Source: an endosymbiont of unidentified scaly snail isolate Monju
Lineage (GTDB): Bacteria; Pseudomonadota; Gammaproteobacteria; Chromatiales; Chromatiaceae
Reading direction: 5' to 3'
DNA: 64,000 nucleotides
NCBI RefSeq assembly: GCF_000801295.1
Contig: NZ_AP012978.1
Coordinates: 2,339,001-2,403,000, forward strand
Positions 17,888 to 26,360 of this stretch are shown here, piece after piece. Within the stretch, counting starts at the first letter, position 1, and each line of letters begins with the position of its first letter. Below the pieces are notes generated by a model. That model was given only the letters and a program-made list of their open reading frames with translations, ran no database searches and had not been told where the DNA came from. Both the position numbers and the translations under genes were made by a program.

Positions 17888-18493
17888 ATGAAACAGCTCC
17901 CCCTGCTCATTGTTGCCCTCGCCAGCATCGCCCTCGGCATCTGGTTCGGCCTGCAATCACCGGGCGACGACGAGGACCCCTATGCCCACCTCGGCGGTGA
18001 CTTCACCCTGCAATCCGACAAGGGGCCGGTCAGCCTGAGCGATTTCCGCGGCAAGGTGGTGGCCCTGTACTTCGGCTACACCCGCTGCCCCGACGTGTGC
18101 ATCACCGCGCTCACCAAGGTCTCGCAGGCGATGCGGGCACTCGACGAGAAGGAACGCGAACAGATCCAGCCGATCTTCGTCAGCATCGACCCCGAACGCG
18201 ACACCCCGCAGATCGCCAGCGAATACGCGCGCTATTTCTACCCCGGTGCAGTCGGCCTGAGCGGCAGCCCGGAGGAAATCGCCAAGGTCGCGAAACGCTA
18301 CCTGGTGATCTACGAGAAGGTGCCGATGAAAGATTCCGCCATGGGCTATTCCATGGACCACTCTTCCATCATCTACGTCATCGGGCGTGACGGAAAGATC
18401 CACTCGCTGGTACATCACGCCGATACCGCCGAGGCACTGGTGAAATACCTGCGCGAGGCGCTGGCCGGCAACCCCTCGAAAAGCCCTGCCTGA
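17888..18493 (+). CDS. SCO1/SenC family copper chaperone
   Basis: A 201-residue membrane-anchored periplasmic thioredoxin-fold protein. Residues 1-22 are a signal anchor (LPLLIVALASIALGIWFGL). The copper ligands are present: CPDVC (about residues 72-76, in YTRCPDVCITALT) and the distal His in MDHSSIIYVIG (about residue 161). SCO proteins deliver copper to the CuA site of cytochrome oxidase or defend against thiol oxidation. No oxidase genes are in the window, so the target is inferred. Confidence 0.92.
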   Translation: MKQLPLLIVALASIALGIWFGLQSPGDDEDPYAHLGGDFTLQSDKGPVSLSDFRGKVVALYFGYTRCPDVCITALTKVSQAMRALDEKEREQIQPIFVSIDPERDTPQIASEYARYFYPGAVGLSGSPEEIAKVAKRYLVIYEKVPMKDSAMGYSMDHSSIIYVIGRDGKIHSLVHHADTAEALVKYLREALAGNPSKSPA

Positions 18494-18546
18494 CCCGACA
18501 CTTGCCGGCCCCTGCCGGGTCGGGCATACCGTGCACCCGACAAATA

Positions 18547-18589
18547 ACCAAGTTGTTTACTTGGTAATTCCCTCCGCAGCGTCTATACC
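18547..18589 (+). promoter_or_regulatory. Candidate sigma-70 promoter with overlapping operator for the DsrC-like gene
   Basis: A -35-like TTGGTA (18561-18566) and a -10-like TATACC (18584-18589) are separated by 17 bases. A perfect inverted repeat, ACCAAGT (18547-18553) and ACTTGGT (18559-18565) around TGTTT, covers the -35 box, the classic place for a repressor. The start codon is 100 bases downstream. Confidence 0.5.
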
Positions 18590-18602
18590 TGAAGGGTGAG
18601 TC

Positions 18603-18626
18603 GCCCCTCTCTTTCGAGAGAGGGGC
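18603..18626 (+). promoter_or_regulatory. 5'-UTR hairpin with UUCG tetraloop ahead of the DsrC-like gene
   Basis: Perfect 10-bp arms GCCCCTCTCT and AGAGAGGGGC close a TTCG loop, an unusually stable RNA hairpin. It lies between the candidate promoter and the ribosome-binding site and has no T tract, so an mRNA-stabilising leader or an attenuator half is more likely than a terminator. Confidence 0.55.
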
Positions 18627-18688
18627 GGCCACCGGGGTCAATCGGCCCCCGAAACACGACCCAGAGTGAGATTGGAGGAACGATTTCG

Positions 18689-19033
18689 ATGCAACATACA
18701 TCCCCATTGGTGACCGAGCGCAGGGACCTGCCGGAAGGATTCGAAGACTGGACCAGGGAAAAGGCCATGAAGCTGGCCCAGAAAGAAGGCATCGAACTGA
18801 CCGATGCCCACTGGGAGGTCATTCACTTCCTGCGCCACCACTGCAAGGCCCGTGGCGCCTCGTGCAGCGCCCGGCACGTGCTCAAGGCGCTGACCAGACG
18901 CTTCGCCGAACAGGGGGGCAAGCGCTACCTGTACCGCCTGTTCCCGCACGGTCCGATCTACCAGGCCTGCAAGATCGCCGGCCTGCCACTGCCGCCGAGC
19001 ACCACGGACCTGTCCTTCGGCAGCGTGCACTGA
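18689..19033 (+). CDS. DsrC/TusE-like protein lacking the C-terminal cysteine
   Basis: 114 residues from ATG 18689 (TTGGAGGAA upstream). The DsrC/TusE fold is clear: GFEDWTREKAMKLAQKEGIELTDAHWEVIHFLR at the N-terminal half, then LYRLFPHGPIYQACKIAGLP. True DsrC proteins end in a flexible arm with two cysteines, the last residue but one being the persulfide-carrying Cys. Here the upstream Cys (QACKIAG) is kept, but the tail reads PLPPSTTDLSFGSVH with no Cys. It therefore resembles the DsrC-related or regulatory homologues found in sulfur oxidisers rather than a full sulfur carrier. It is transcribed alone with its own leader. Confidence 0.82.
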   Translation: MQHTSPLVTERRDLPEGFEDWTREKAMKLAQKEGIELTDAHWEVIHFLRHHCKARGASCSARHVLKALTRRFAEQGGKRYLYRLFPHGPIYQACKIAGLPLPPSTTDLSFGSVH

Positions 19034-19045
19034 TCGATTCACCGG

Positions 19046-19065
19046 CGGGACGGCAGACCGTCCCG
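19046..19065. terminator. Hairpin between convergent genes, candidate bidirectional terminator
   Basis: Arms CGGGACGG and CCGTCCCG enclose CAGA, placed between the stop of the DsrC-like gene (19033) and the stop of the convergent membrane protein (19072). No long T tract follows on either strand, so activity is uncertain. Confidence 0.4.
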
Positions 19066-19071
19066 TCACCT

Positions 19072-19407
19072 TCAGTCTCGCGGCTCACCGCGACGGTCGA
19101 GCGCCTGTGCCAGTCGCCACAACGCAAGGCCGCTCCCGAAGACGATCATGGCCGGGCCTGTCAGCAACAGCAACGCCTGCCAGCCCTCCGGCCCACCCCG
19201 GCCCAGGCCATGCAGAAAGGCCGGCCCCAGCACGGCCGCCATAGCCAGCAGCATGCCTGCCATACCGAGCAATGCGATCAACGCCATACTGGCTCGTCGC
19301 CGCGCCACCGCGCGCCCGGCCGACAGCAACAGGCGCGCGCTGACCGCCAGCGCCACCACCGGCATGGCCGCGGCCAACAGGACCTCGAACAGGCGAATCA
19401 ATGACAT
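19072..19407 (-). CDS. Small membrane protein, unknown function
   Basis: 111 residues from ATG 19407. Three hydrophobic helices (about 5-25, 38-62 and 75-100) separated by short Arg-rich loops (GRAVARRRA) predict an inner-membrane protein with the N-terminus outside. Nothing in it identifies a family. It begins 18 bases downstream of the tRNA-Gly gene on the same strand, so it may be read from the tRNA promoter. The longer reading to 19452 overlaps the tRNA and is discarded. Confidence 0.6.
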   Translation of the reverse strand: MSLIRLFEVLLAAAMPVVALAVSARLLLSAGRAVARRRASMALIALLGMAGMLLAMAAVLGPAFLHGLGRGGPEGWQALLLLTGPAMIVFGSGLALWRLAQALDRRGEPRD

Positions 19408-19424
19408 TGTGGAGAAGGAAGAAA

Positions 19425-19498
19425 TGGAGCGGGTGATGGGAGTCGAACCCACGTTAGAAGCTTGGGAAGCTCCTATTCTACCATTGAACTACACCCGC
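19425..19498 (-). tRNA. tRNA-Gly, anticodon CCC
   Basis: The minus strand folds as a complete tRNA: acceptor GCGGGTG/CACCCGC, D-arm with AATGGTA, anticodon stem GGAGC/GCTTC around loop TTCCCAA (anticodon CCC, reading GGG), T-arm GTGGG-TTCGACT-CCCAT, discriminator T, and an encoded CCA. The length is 74 with CCA. It is the only RNA gene seen in the window. Confidence 0.96.
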
Positions 19499-19526
19499 GT
19501 GCGACAGATTGTACGACATTCGCGGT

Positions 19527-21359
19527 TCAACCGGCAGGCCCGCCATCGTACAAGGCCTCGATCTCGGCGGCGTAACGTTCCATCACCTTGGGACGCTTGA
19601 CCTTGAGCGTGGGCGTGATCAGGCCGTCGTCGATGGTCCAGGGCTCCAGCGTGAGGAATACGCGGCGGATCTTGGCATAGCCGGGAAAATCCTTGAGCGC
19701 CGCCTGCACCCGACGCTGCACGGCCTTGAGCACCTTCTCGTCGCGCAGCGAGTCGGGGTCGAGCGGGTCCAGCCCCAGGTCCTGGGCGAAGCCGGGCCAG
19801 TGATCGGCCTCGAGCACGATCAGGGCCGCCAGGTAGGGCCTGCCCTCGCCAACCACCATCACCTGCTCGAACAACGGGTCCAGCTGGATGGCCATCTCCA
19901 TGTCGCCCGGGGGGATCTTTTCGCCATTGGACAGCACCAGGATGTCCTTGATGCGACCGGTGATGTACAGGTGCCCGGTCTCGCCGATGCGCGCCTGGTC
20001 TCCGGTATGCAGCCAGCCGTCCGGGTCGATGACCTGGGCGGTGGCCTTGTGGTTGTTCCAGTAGCCCTGCATCACCCCGGACCCCTTGACCAGCAGTTCG
20101 TCGTTCTCGCCGATGCGCACCTTGACGCCACGGATCGGCAGGCCAACGCTGGCCGGGATGTTGTTCTCCAGCGGGTTCACGCTGACCACCGGCGAGGTCT
20201 CGGTCAGGCCATAGCCCTGCACGATGGGGATCCCCAAGGCGATGAACACCCGCGCCACCTCTTCGCTGAGCGCCGCCCCCCCGCTGACCGCGGCGCGCAA
20301 CCGCCCACCGAGGCGGGCGCGCACCTTGCTGGCCAGCAGGCGATCGAGCAGGGGCCACAGGAGTTGCCCCAGCGTCCAGCCGCCACGCCCCTGCTGGCGC
20401 AGGAAGCGCTGCCATCCGATGCACGTGGCAGCACGGAACAGCAACGGCGCCAGGCCGCCGCGTTTCGCCATCTGCTCGGCGAGCCGGGCATGCACCCGCT
20501 CGAAGATGCGCGGCACCGCGATCAGCACCGTGGGCCGTATCTGTTGCAGGTCTTCGGCAAGCTGAGCCACCGAACGCGCATAGGCCACGGTGGAACCGGT
20601 CATGATGGGCAGGTAGTACCCGGCCGTGCGCTCCAGAGTGTGCGACAAGGGCAGGAAAGAGAGGAAGCTGTCTTCCTCGTAGACATTGAGCATGGTCACC
20701 CCGCCATGCGCCACCGAGAGCATGTTGTGATGACTGAGCATCACGCCCTTGGGCCGCCCCGTGGTACCCGAGGTATAGACGATGGAGGCCAGGGCGTGCG
20801 GATCGGTGTCCTTGCGCACGCGCAGTTCACCGGCCTGCGCGGGCAGCCAGTCGGAGATCAGGCGCACCCGCTCGTCCTCGGCGGCCAATTGACGCGCGGC
20901 CTCGCTGTCGTCGAGCAGCAGCACCCGCTGCAGAGGCCCCTCGTCGGGGATCACCTTCGACAGGCGACGCCAGCGCCCGGCGTCCTGCACCAGCAGCAGG
21001 CGCACGCCCGCCTCCTCGAGGATATAGGCGATATTGTCGGGCCGGTCGTCGGTATACAGCGGTACCGTGACCAGGCCCTGGCTCAGGGCCGCCTGGTCGA
21101 ACATGACCCACTCGGGGCAGTTGCGCAATTGCAGGGCCACGCGGTCGCCTTCCTGCAGGGCCTCGGCGGCAAAGGCCTGCTGCCAGCGCGCCACCACCCG
21201 GCCCATGTCGTGCCAACTCAGTTCGCGCCACTCCCGGGCCTCGCGGTCGTGATACACGTAGGCCGGGCGCTCCGGGCTGCGCCGGATGCGCAGGGCAAAC
21301 AGGCCGTCCAGCGTGCGCGCATGATCAGGTGAAATCAGGTTTTCGTGAAGTCTGGCCAC
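19527..21359 (-). CDS. Long-chain acyl-CoA synthetase (AMP-forming), FAA1/FadD15 type
   Basis: A 610-residue adenylate-forming enzyme that activates a fatty acid with ATP and CoA. The P-loop [18 protein letters not shown] (about residues 193-210), motif [10 protein letters not shown] (about residue 385), [12 protein letters not shown] (about residue 445) and the hinge/Lys region [14 protein letters not shown] complete the family set. The start is GTG 21359, preceded by GAGGGGGGAG. It has no operon partner on its strand; the divergent thiS begins 125 bases away. The exact substrate chain length cannot be read. Confidence 0.9.
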   Translation of the reverse strand: MARLHENLISPDHARTLDGLFALRIRRSPERPAYVYHDREAREWRELSWHDMGRVVARWQQAFAAEALQEGDRVALQLRNCPEWVMFDQAALSQGLVTVPLYTDDRPDNIAYILEEAGVRLLLVQDAGRWRRLSKVIPDEGPLQRVLLLDDSEAARQLAAEDERVRLISDWLPAQAGELRVRKDTDPHALASIVYTSGTTGRPKGVMLSHHNMLSVAHGGVTMLNVYEEDSFLSFLPLSHTLERTAGYYLPIMTGSTVAYARSVAQLAEDLQQIRPTVLIAVPRIFERVHARLAEQMAKRGGLAPLLFRAATCIGWQRFLRQQGRGGWTLGQLLWPLLDRLLASKVRARLGGRLRAAVSGGAALSEEVARVFIALGIPIVQGYGLTETSPVVSVNPLENNIPASVGLPIRGVKVRIGENDELLVKGSGVMQGYWNNHKATAQVIDPDGWLHTGDQARIGETGHLYITGRIKDILVLSNGEKIPPGDMEMAIQLDPLFEQVMVVGEGRPYLAALIVLEADHWPGFAQDLGLDPLDPDSLRDEKVLKAVQRRVQAALKDFPGYAKIRRVFLTLEPWTIDDGLITPTLKVKRPKVMERYAAEIEALYDGGPAG

Positions 21360-21484
21360 GTACTCCCCCCTCGATTACCCCGGCTTCTGGCCGGCCGGGT
21401 GACATCTCCCCCTCTCCTTGAGTCCGCGCAGTTTAGTGTAAGATTGCCCTGTATTTCCATTTCGTCATCGAAACCGCCCCCGAA

Positions 21485-21685
21485 ATGCAGATCCTCCTCA
21501 ACGGCCAGCCCGAACGGCTCGTCGACGACCTCACACTGGCGCAACTGGTCGAACAGCTCGGCCTCATCGGCAAGCGCATCGCCATCGAGGTCAACGACGA
21601 GCTGGTGCCGCGCAGCGAACACGGCACACACAGGCTGTGCGACGGCGACCGCGTGGAGATCGTGCAGGCCATCGGCGGCGGCTGA
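21485..21685 (+). CDS. thiS: Thiamine biosynthesis sulfur-carrier protein
   Basis: 66 residues with the beta-grasp fold and a C-terminal Gly-Gly (QAIGGG), which becomes adenylated and then a thiocarboxylate to give the thiazole sulfur. It starts [12 protein letters not shown] and directly precedes thiG, its partner. Confidence 0.95.
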   Translation: MQILLNGQPERLVDDLTLAQLVEQLGLIGKRIAIEVNDELVPRSEHGTHRLCDGDRVEIVQAIGGG

Positions 21686-21698
21686 AGCAGGACTCGCC

Positions 21699-22493
21699 AT
21701 GAACGACACCCCGCAAGACCCGCTCGTCATCGCCGGGCGGACCTTTCATTCCCGCCTGCTGGTGGGCACCGGCAAGTACAAGGACATGGCCGAGACCCGG
21801 GCGGCCATCGACGCCTCCGGCGCCGAGATCGTGACCATCGCGGTGCGCCGCACCAACCTCGGCCAGAACGCCGACGAGCCCAACATCCTCGAGGTGCTGC
21901 CGCCGGACGAGTTCACCTACCTGCCCAATACCGCGGGCTGCTATGATGCGAAGACCGCGGTACGCACCTGCAAGCTGGCTCGCGAGCTGCTCGACGGCCA
22001 CGACCTGGTCAAACTGGAAGTGCTGGGCGACGAGAAGACCCTGTTCCCCGACGTGATCGCCACCCTGAAGGCGGCCGAGGAGCTGATCGCCGACGGTTTC
22101 AAGGTCATGGTCTATACCAATGACGATCCCATCATGGCACGCGAATTCGAACAGATGGGCTGTGTGGCAGTAATGCCGCTGGCTGCCCCCATCGGCTCGG
22201 GTCTGGGCATTCGCAACCGGCTGAACATCCGCACCATTGTAGAGAACGCCAATGTCCCCGTGCTGGTCGACGCCGGCGTGGGTACCGCCTCGGACGCGGC
22301 CATCGCCATGGAGCTGGGCTGCGACGGCGTGCTCATGAACACCGCCATCGCCGCAGCCAATGATCCGGTACTGATGGCCTCGGCCATGAAGAAGGCCATC
22401 CAGGCCGGGCGCGAGGCCTACCTGGCCGGGCGCATGGCACCGCGTCGCTTCGCCTCGGCCTCCTCGCCGACCGACGGCCTGTTCTTCGACTGA
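21699..22493 (+). CDS. thiG: Thiazole synthase
   Basis: 264 residues. Builds the thiazole ring of thiamine from deoxyxylulose 5-phosphate, dehydroglycine and ThiS thiocarboxylate. Landmarks are [12 protein letters not shown] at the N-terminus, [10 protein letters not shown], the Schiff-base Lys in VKLEVLGD (about residue 105), [11 protein letters not shown] and [10 protein letters not shown] (about residue 188). ATG 21699 follows thiS by 13 bases; the long upstream reading is a shadow of thiS. It is followed without a gap by trmB. Confidence 0.96.
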   Translation: MNDTPQDPLVIAGRTFHSRLLVGTGKYKDMAETRAAIDASGAEIVTIAVRRTNLGQNADEPNILEVLPPDEFTYLPNTAGCYDAKTAVRTCKLARELLDGHDLVKLEVLGDEKTLFPDVIATLKAAEELIADGFKVMVYTNDDPIMAREFEQMGCVAVMPLAAPIGSGLGIRNRLNIRTIVENANVPVLVDAGVGTASDAAIAMELGCDGVLMNTAIAAANDPVLMASAMKKAIQAGREAYLAGRMAPRRFASASSPTDGLFFD

Positions 22494-23183
22494 ATGAACG
22501 ACGAGACCCGTCCGCACCGCCCGGTGCGCAGCTTCGTGTTGCGCACCGGGCGCATGACCCCGGGCCAGCGACGCGCCTTCGAGCGCCTCTGGCCGCGTTT
22601 CGGCCTCGACTACCGCCCCGGGCCACTAGACCTGCCCGCGCTGTTCGGCAACGAACACCCGGTATACCTCGAGATCGGCTTCGGCAACGGTGACGCCCTG
22701 GCGGAGATGGCCCAGCGCCATCCCGGGGGCAACTACCTGGGCATCGAGGTCCACACCCCCGGAGTTGGCCACCTGCTGCGCCGGCTGGAAGAACAGGGCA
22801 GCGAGAACGTGCGCGTGCTGCGTCATGACGCGGTCGAGGTATTGGGCGACATGATTCCCGACGCTGCGCTCGCCGGGGCCTACCTGTTCTTCCCCGACCC
22901 CTGGCACAAGAAACGCCATCACAAGCGGCGTATCGTGCAGCCGGCCTTCGCAGAACTGCTGGCGCGCAAGCTCGTACCAGGTGGCTTCTTCCACGCAGCG
23001 ACCGACTGGGAGGACTATGCCCTGCACATGCTCGAGGTGCTCGATGCCTGTCCCGCCCTGCACAATACCGCGTCCGACGGCCGCTTCGTGCCCCGCCCCG
23101 AAGACCGGCCGCTGACCCGCTTCGAGCAACGCGGGCTGCGCCTGGGGCACGGGGTATGGGACCTGGTGTACGAGCGCCGCTGA
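22494..23183 (+). CDS. trmB: tRNA (guanine46-N7)-methyltransferase
   Basis: 229 residues. Methylates G46 in the tRNA variable loop. The SAM motif is [15 protein letters not shown] (about residue 57), followed by GIEVHTPG, and the TrmB signature [18 protein letters not shown] near residue 128. Its ATG follows the thiG stop directly and its stop overlaps the next start by one base, so the thiSG-trmB-fetAB genes probably form one operon. Confidence 0.95.
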   Translation: MNDETRPHRPVRSFVLRTGRMTPGQRRAFERLWPRFGLDYRPGPLDLPALFGNEHPVYLEIGFGNGDALAEMAQRHPGGNYLGIEVHTPGVGHLLRRLEEQGSENVRVLRHDAVEVLGDMIPDAALAGAYLFFPDPWHKKRHHKRRIVQPAFAELLARKLVPGGFFHAATDWEDYALHMLEVLDACPALHNTASDGRFVPRPEDRPLTRFEQRGLRLGHGVWDLVYERR

Positions 23184-23770
23184 TGGCCGAGTTGTGGATC
23201 GAACGACTGGAACGCCCCGGCCTGCACATCACGGACCTGCGGGTGCCCGGCGGCCACATCCTCTGCCTGCACGGCCCCTCGGGCAGCGGCAAGACCCTGC
23301 TGCTTCGCGCCATCGCCGACCTCGACCCCAATAACGGCCAGGTCTGGCTGGGCGATCGGGTCCGCGAGCGCCTGCCCGCCGCGCAATGGCGACGCCAGGT
23401 GATCTATGTTCCGCCCGAATCACACTGGTGGGCCGAGACGGTACGCCCGCACGCCGCACGCTGGGCCGAAGACATGCTGGCCGCGCTCGGCTTCGAACGT
23501 GACGTGCTCGACTGGTCGGTGCGCCGCCTGTCCACCGGCGAGCGCCAGCGCCTGGCGGTGCTGCGCGCCCTGGCGCGCGAACCCGAAGCCTTGCTGCTCG
23601 ACGAGCCGACCGCCAACCTCGACCCCGCCAATACGGAACGCATGGAGAAGCTGTTGCGTGACTTCGCCCGCGAACGGCAGGCGCCCCTGTTGTGGGTCAG
23701 CCACGACCCGGCACAACGCGCACGGGTGGGCGACGCCGAACACCGCCTCGTCGAGGGGCGGCTGCAATGA
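23183..23770 (+). CDS. fetA: Iron-export ABC transporter ATP-binding protein (FetA type)
   Basis: 195-residue ABC ATPase: Walker A GPSGSGKTLLL (about residues 31-41), signature LSTGERQRLAVLRAL (about residue 115) and Walker B ALLLDEPTANLD (about residue 138). The Q-loop region is VIYVPPESHWW. It overlaps fetB by four bases, which decides the FetA call, since FetAB pairs are a soluble ATPase plus a UPF0014-type permease implicated in iron export under peroxide stress. Confidence 0.85.
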   Translation: MAELWIERLERPGLHITDLRVPGGHILCLHGPSGSGKTLLLRAIADLDPNNGQVWLGDRVRERLPAAQWRRQVIYVPPESHWWAETVRPHAARWAEDMLAALGFERDVLDWSVRRLSTGERQRLAVLRALAREPEALLLDEPTANLDPANTERMEKLLRDFARERQAPLLWVSHDPAQRARVGDAEHRLVEGRLQ

Positions 23771-24564
23771 ACGGGGGGGTGATCCCGCTCGGGGGATTCG
23801 AGCTCGGCCTGGCCGCTTCCCTGCTGGCACTCGCCGGCGCCCTTTCATGGCGCCTGCAAATGGGAGTGGAACGCCGCCTGCTGGTGGCCGCGGTGCGCGC
23901 CGCCGTTCAGCTCTCGCTGCTGGGACTGGTGTTGCAGCAGCTCTTTCGCACCCTCTCGCCCTGGCTGATCGCGGCGGTCGCCGGCTTCATGCTGGCGGTC
24001 GCCGGCTACGAGGTGTGGTCGCGCCAGAGCCGGCGCCTGAAGGGCTGGTGGGGCTACGGCACGGGCACCCTGTCGATGCTGCTCTCCTCGGTGAGCATCG
24101 CCCTGATCACCGTACAGGTGATACTGCAGCCGAACCCCTGGTTTCATCCGCAGTATCTGATCCCGCTGCTGGGCATGCTGCTGGGCAATACCATGACGGG
24201 CATCGCCGTGGCCATGGACACCCTGGGGCGCGAAACCTGGAACCGGCAAGGCGAGATCGAGGCCCAACTGATGCTCGGAGAACGCGCCATCGAGGCCATT
24301 GGCGATATCCGGCGCGCCGCCCTGCGCGCTGGACTGATCCCCATTCTCAACAGCATGGCGGCCGCCGGCGTGGTCAGCCTGCCCGGCATGATGACCGGCC
24401 AGATCCTTGCCGGCGGCGACCCCCTGCTGGCGGCGCGCTACCAGATCCTGATCCTGTTCCTGATCGCCGCGGGCACCGCCCTGGGTGCCGCCAGTGCGGT
24501 ACTCATCGCCTCGCACCGGCTGTTCGACAACCGCGAACGCCTGCGCCTCGACCGTCTGAGTTGA
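23767..24564 (+). CDS. fetB: Iron-export ABC transporter permease (FetB, UPF0014)
   Basis: 265 residues with about seven membrane helices. The UPF0014 family signature is seen in VRAAVQLSLLGLVLQQLF at the N-terminus, IPLLGMLLGNTMTGIAVAMDTL in the middle and VSLPGMMTGQILAGGDP near residue 205. It functions with FetA. Iron as the exported ion is taken from E. coli and not proven here. Confidence 0.92.
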   Translation: MNGGVIPLGGFELGLAASLLALAGALSWRLQMGVERRLLVAAVRAAVQLSLLGLVLQQLFRTLSPWLIAAVAGFMLAVAGYEVWSRQSRRLKGWWGYGTGTLSMLLSSVSIALITVQVILQPNPWFHPQYLIPLLGMLLGNTMTGIAVAMDTLGRETWNRQGEIEAQLMLGERAIEAIGDIRRAALRAGLIPILNSMAAAGVVSLPGMMTGQILAGGDPLLAARYQILILFLIAAGTALGAASAVLIASHRLFDNRERLRLDRLS

Positions 24565-24593
24565 CCAGCGGTCGAATGTGACACAATGCAGGG

Positions 24594-24974
24594 ATGGCAA
24601 CAGCCCTGTTACTTATCGTTGTGTTCGGAATTCTCGCTGGCCTCTGGGCCGACGGTGCGCGGGCGCGCGAGCTGGCCACACGGTTGGGGCAGGCATTGTG
24701 CAACCGGCGCGGCCTGCAGTTCCTCGACGGCACGGTGGTGTTGCGCCGCATGGGCCTGCGCTGGACCCGGGCCGGCCTGCGCTTCCGCCGCATGTTCAGC
24801 TTCGACTACAGCCGTGAGGGTAGTGGCCGGCACACGGCCTGGCTGATCCTGCTGGGTACCGAGGTCGAGCAGGTGGTACTCGACGAACCCGAGGAACCAC
24901 AGCCGGCCACACCGGCACCGCACGAGGCGGACAGCAAGGTGGTGCCCTTCCGCCGCCCCCGCAAGGGACCGTGA
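24594..24974 (+). CDS. DUF3301 family membrane-anchored protein
   Basis: 126 residues. One N-terminal helix (LLLIVVFGILAGLWADG) is followed by a basic domain with ARELATRLGQALCNRRGLQFLDGTV and LRWTRAGLRFRRMFSFDYS, matching the DUF3301 layout. The C-terminal 35 residues are acidic and Pro-rich, then basic (RRPRKGP). Function unknown. It follows fetB on the same strand after 29 bases. Confidence 0.75.
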   Translation: MATALLLIVVFGILAGLWADGARARELATRLGQALCNRRGLQFLDGTVVLRRMGLRWTRAGLRFRRMFSFDYSREGSGRHTAWLILLGTEVEQVVLDEPEEPQPATPAPHEADSKVVPFRRPRKGP

Positions 24975-25061
24975 TTCACATCGTCAACCGCCCTTGCGCC
25001 GGCAAAGGGGGCAGCCCGGAGATGGACCTCCTGCAGAGGTAACGGTATTCCCGGCGTGAAT

Positions 25062-25145
25062 GATTCGGCCCGAGGACGGGCCTCCTACGGGAAGGCGCGG
25101 CGTCCTCGCCGCGAATATCCGGCTCCGGGGCGGATCTCCTGCGCA
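25062..25145. repeat. Dispersed palindromic repeat, copy 2
   Basis: Two palindromic blocks, CGGCCCGAGGACGGGCC and GGCGTCCTCGCCGCGAA, separated by TCCTACGGG, match in inverse orientation the tandem array at 5151-5322 and the copy at 31384-31430. It sits in the 225-base gap between DUF3301 and sspB, where nothing else is recognised. Confidence 0.7.
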
Positions 25146-25199
25146 CCTGTCACACACCCTGCCCTTCCCGCAGGGCTTCCCCACACCCCCTGGCAGGCG

Positions 25200-25583
25200 C
25201 TACTTGACCACCTTGAGGGCGGGGCGACCGCCGGCAGGTGGCTCGGGCGGGGTGTCGTCCGAAGGACCTTGCGGGTCTTCGTCGGGAAACAGCATCCCCT
25301 GGCCGTTCTCGCGCGAATAGACCCCCAGCACCGCGCTGGGCGGAAAGATCACCTCCATGGCATGCCCGGAGAAGCGCGCGGAGAAACGGATGAAATCGTT
25401 ACCCAGATCGAGATCGCGCACCGCGCCCGGCGCCAGATTCAGCACGATGCGCCCGTCCTCGACATAATCGCGCGGCACGATCACGTTTTCGCGATCGGCG
25501 TCCACGAGAAAATACGGCGTCTGGCGGTTGTCCACCAGCCACTCGTAAAGGGCACGGATCAGGTAGGGCCGATTGGAGGTCAT
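25200..25583 (-). CDS. sspB: ClpXP specificity-enhancing factor (stringent starvation protein B)
   Basis: 127 residues. Tethers ssrA-tagged proteins to ClpXP. The substrate-binding domain runs from SNRPYLIRALYEWLVDN to about residue 105 (IRFSARFSGHAMEVIFPPSAVLGVYSRENGQGMLF), and the C-terminal tail ends in ALKVVK, the conserved ClpX-docking peptide. ATG 25583 lies one base from the sspA stop, giving the standard sspAB operon. Confidence 0.94.
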   Translation of the reverse strand: MTSNRPYLIRALYEWLVDNRQTPYFLVDADRENVIVPRDYVEDGRIVLNLAPGAVRDLDLGNDFIRFSARFSGHAMEVIFPPSAVLGVYSRENGQGMLFPDEDPQGPSDDTPPEPPAGGRPALKVVK

Positions 25584-25584
25584 C

Positions 25585-26214
25585 TCACCCGCCGCGCATC
25601 TCGCGCTCGGCCTCGCTGAGGCTGCGGGCAAACCCGGGGCGCTTGAACATGTGTGCGGCATAGGTATTGACCTGCTTGCCGGCTGCCCCACCCAGCTCGA
25701 TGCCCAGCATTGGCAGACGCCACAGCAGGGGCGTCAGGGTGGCATCGACCAGGGTGTATTCCTCGCTCATGAAGAAGGGATTGGCCGCCAGCACCGGGGC
25801 GGCGGCGACTAACCCCTCTTTCAGTTCCTTGCGTGCCTTGGTGGCCGCCTTGCCCCCGGCGAGGATGGTATCGACCAGCGGATACCAGTCGTTCTCCACG
25901 CGAAACATGTACAAGCGGGTGGTTGCGCGGGAGACCGGATCGACCGGCAACAGGGGCGGATGGGGAAAGCGTTCGTCGATGTACTCGCAGACGATGCGCG
26001 AATCGTACAGCGCCAGTTCACGGTCGACCAATGTGGGCAGGGTGCCGTAGGGGTTGAGATCCACCACGTCTTCCGGCAGCTCCAACGGGTCGACATCCAC
26101 GATCTCGCAGGTGACGTTCTTCTCTGCGAGCACCAGCCGTACCCGATGACTGTAGATGCTGGCCGGGTCGGAAAAGAGGGTCATCGTGGCTCTTCTGCTG
26201 GGTACTACGGTCAT
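25585..26214 (-). CDS. sspA: Stringent starvation protein A (GST-fold RNA polymerase-associated)
   Basis: 209 residues. A glutathione S-transferase fold without the catalytic residue: N-terminal thioredoxin half (TLFSDPASIYSHRVRLVLAEKNV, then LNPYGTLPTLVDRELALYDSRIVCEYIDERFPHP) and a helical C-terminal half. SspA binds RNA polymerase and alters sigma-70 transcription in stationary phase. It is upstream of sspB and follows the petABC terminator. Confidence 0.93.
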   Translation of the reverse strand: MTVVPSRRATMTLFSDPASIYSHRVRLVLAEKNVTCEIVDVDPLELPEDVVDLNPYGTLPTLVDRELALYDSRIVCEYIDERFPHPPLLPVDPVSRATTRLYMFRVENDWYPLVDTILAGGKAATKARKELKEGLVAAAPVLAANPFFMSEEYTLVDATLTPLLWRLPMLGIELGGAAGKQVNTYAAHMFKRPGFARSLSEAEREMRGG

Positions 26215-26267
26215 CCTCGCATCTCCTTGTCGTCTGGCGGGCGGCCGGCGCCTGTGTCGCGGACCAC

Positions 26268-26304
26268 AAAAAAGGCGCAGAGTATAACAAACTGTGCGCC
26301 TTTC
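26268..26304 (-). terminator. Terminator after petABC, with an extended -10 in its loop
   Basis: On the minus strand AAAGGCGCA and TGCGCCTTT form a 9-bp stem followed by a run of six T. The loop carries TGTTATACT, an extended -10 sequence (TGnTATACT) that could start sspAB transcription, since the sspA ATG is only 54 bases beyond the stem. One element may end the bc1 operon and start the next. Confidence 0.7.
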
Positions 26305-26360
26305 CTGTGGCCGCCCCCCGGACCGCCCTTAAAGGCGCGGCCCGGAGCCCCTGGCGAAGA

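Noticed and set aside
19425-19498. tRNA-Gly as attachment site of an island
   Set aside because: No direct repeat of its 3' end was noticed nearby, and the flanking genes are ordinary chromosome.
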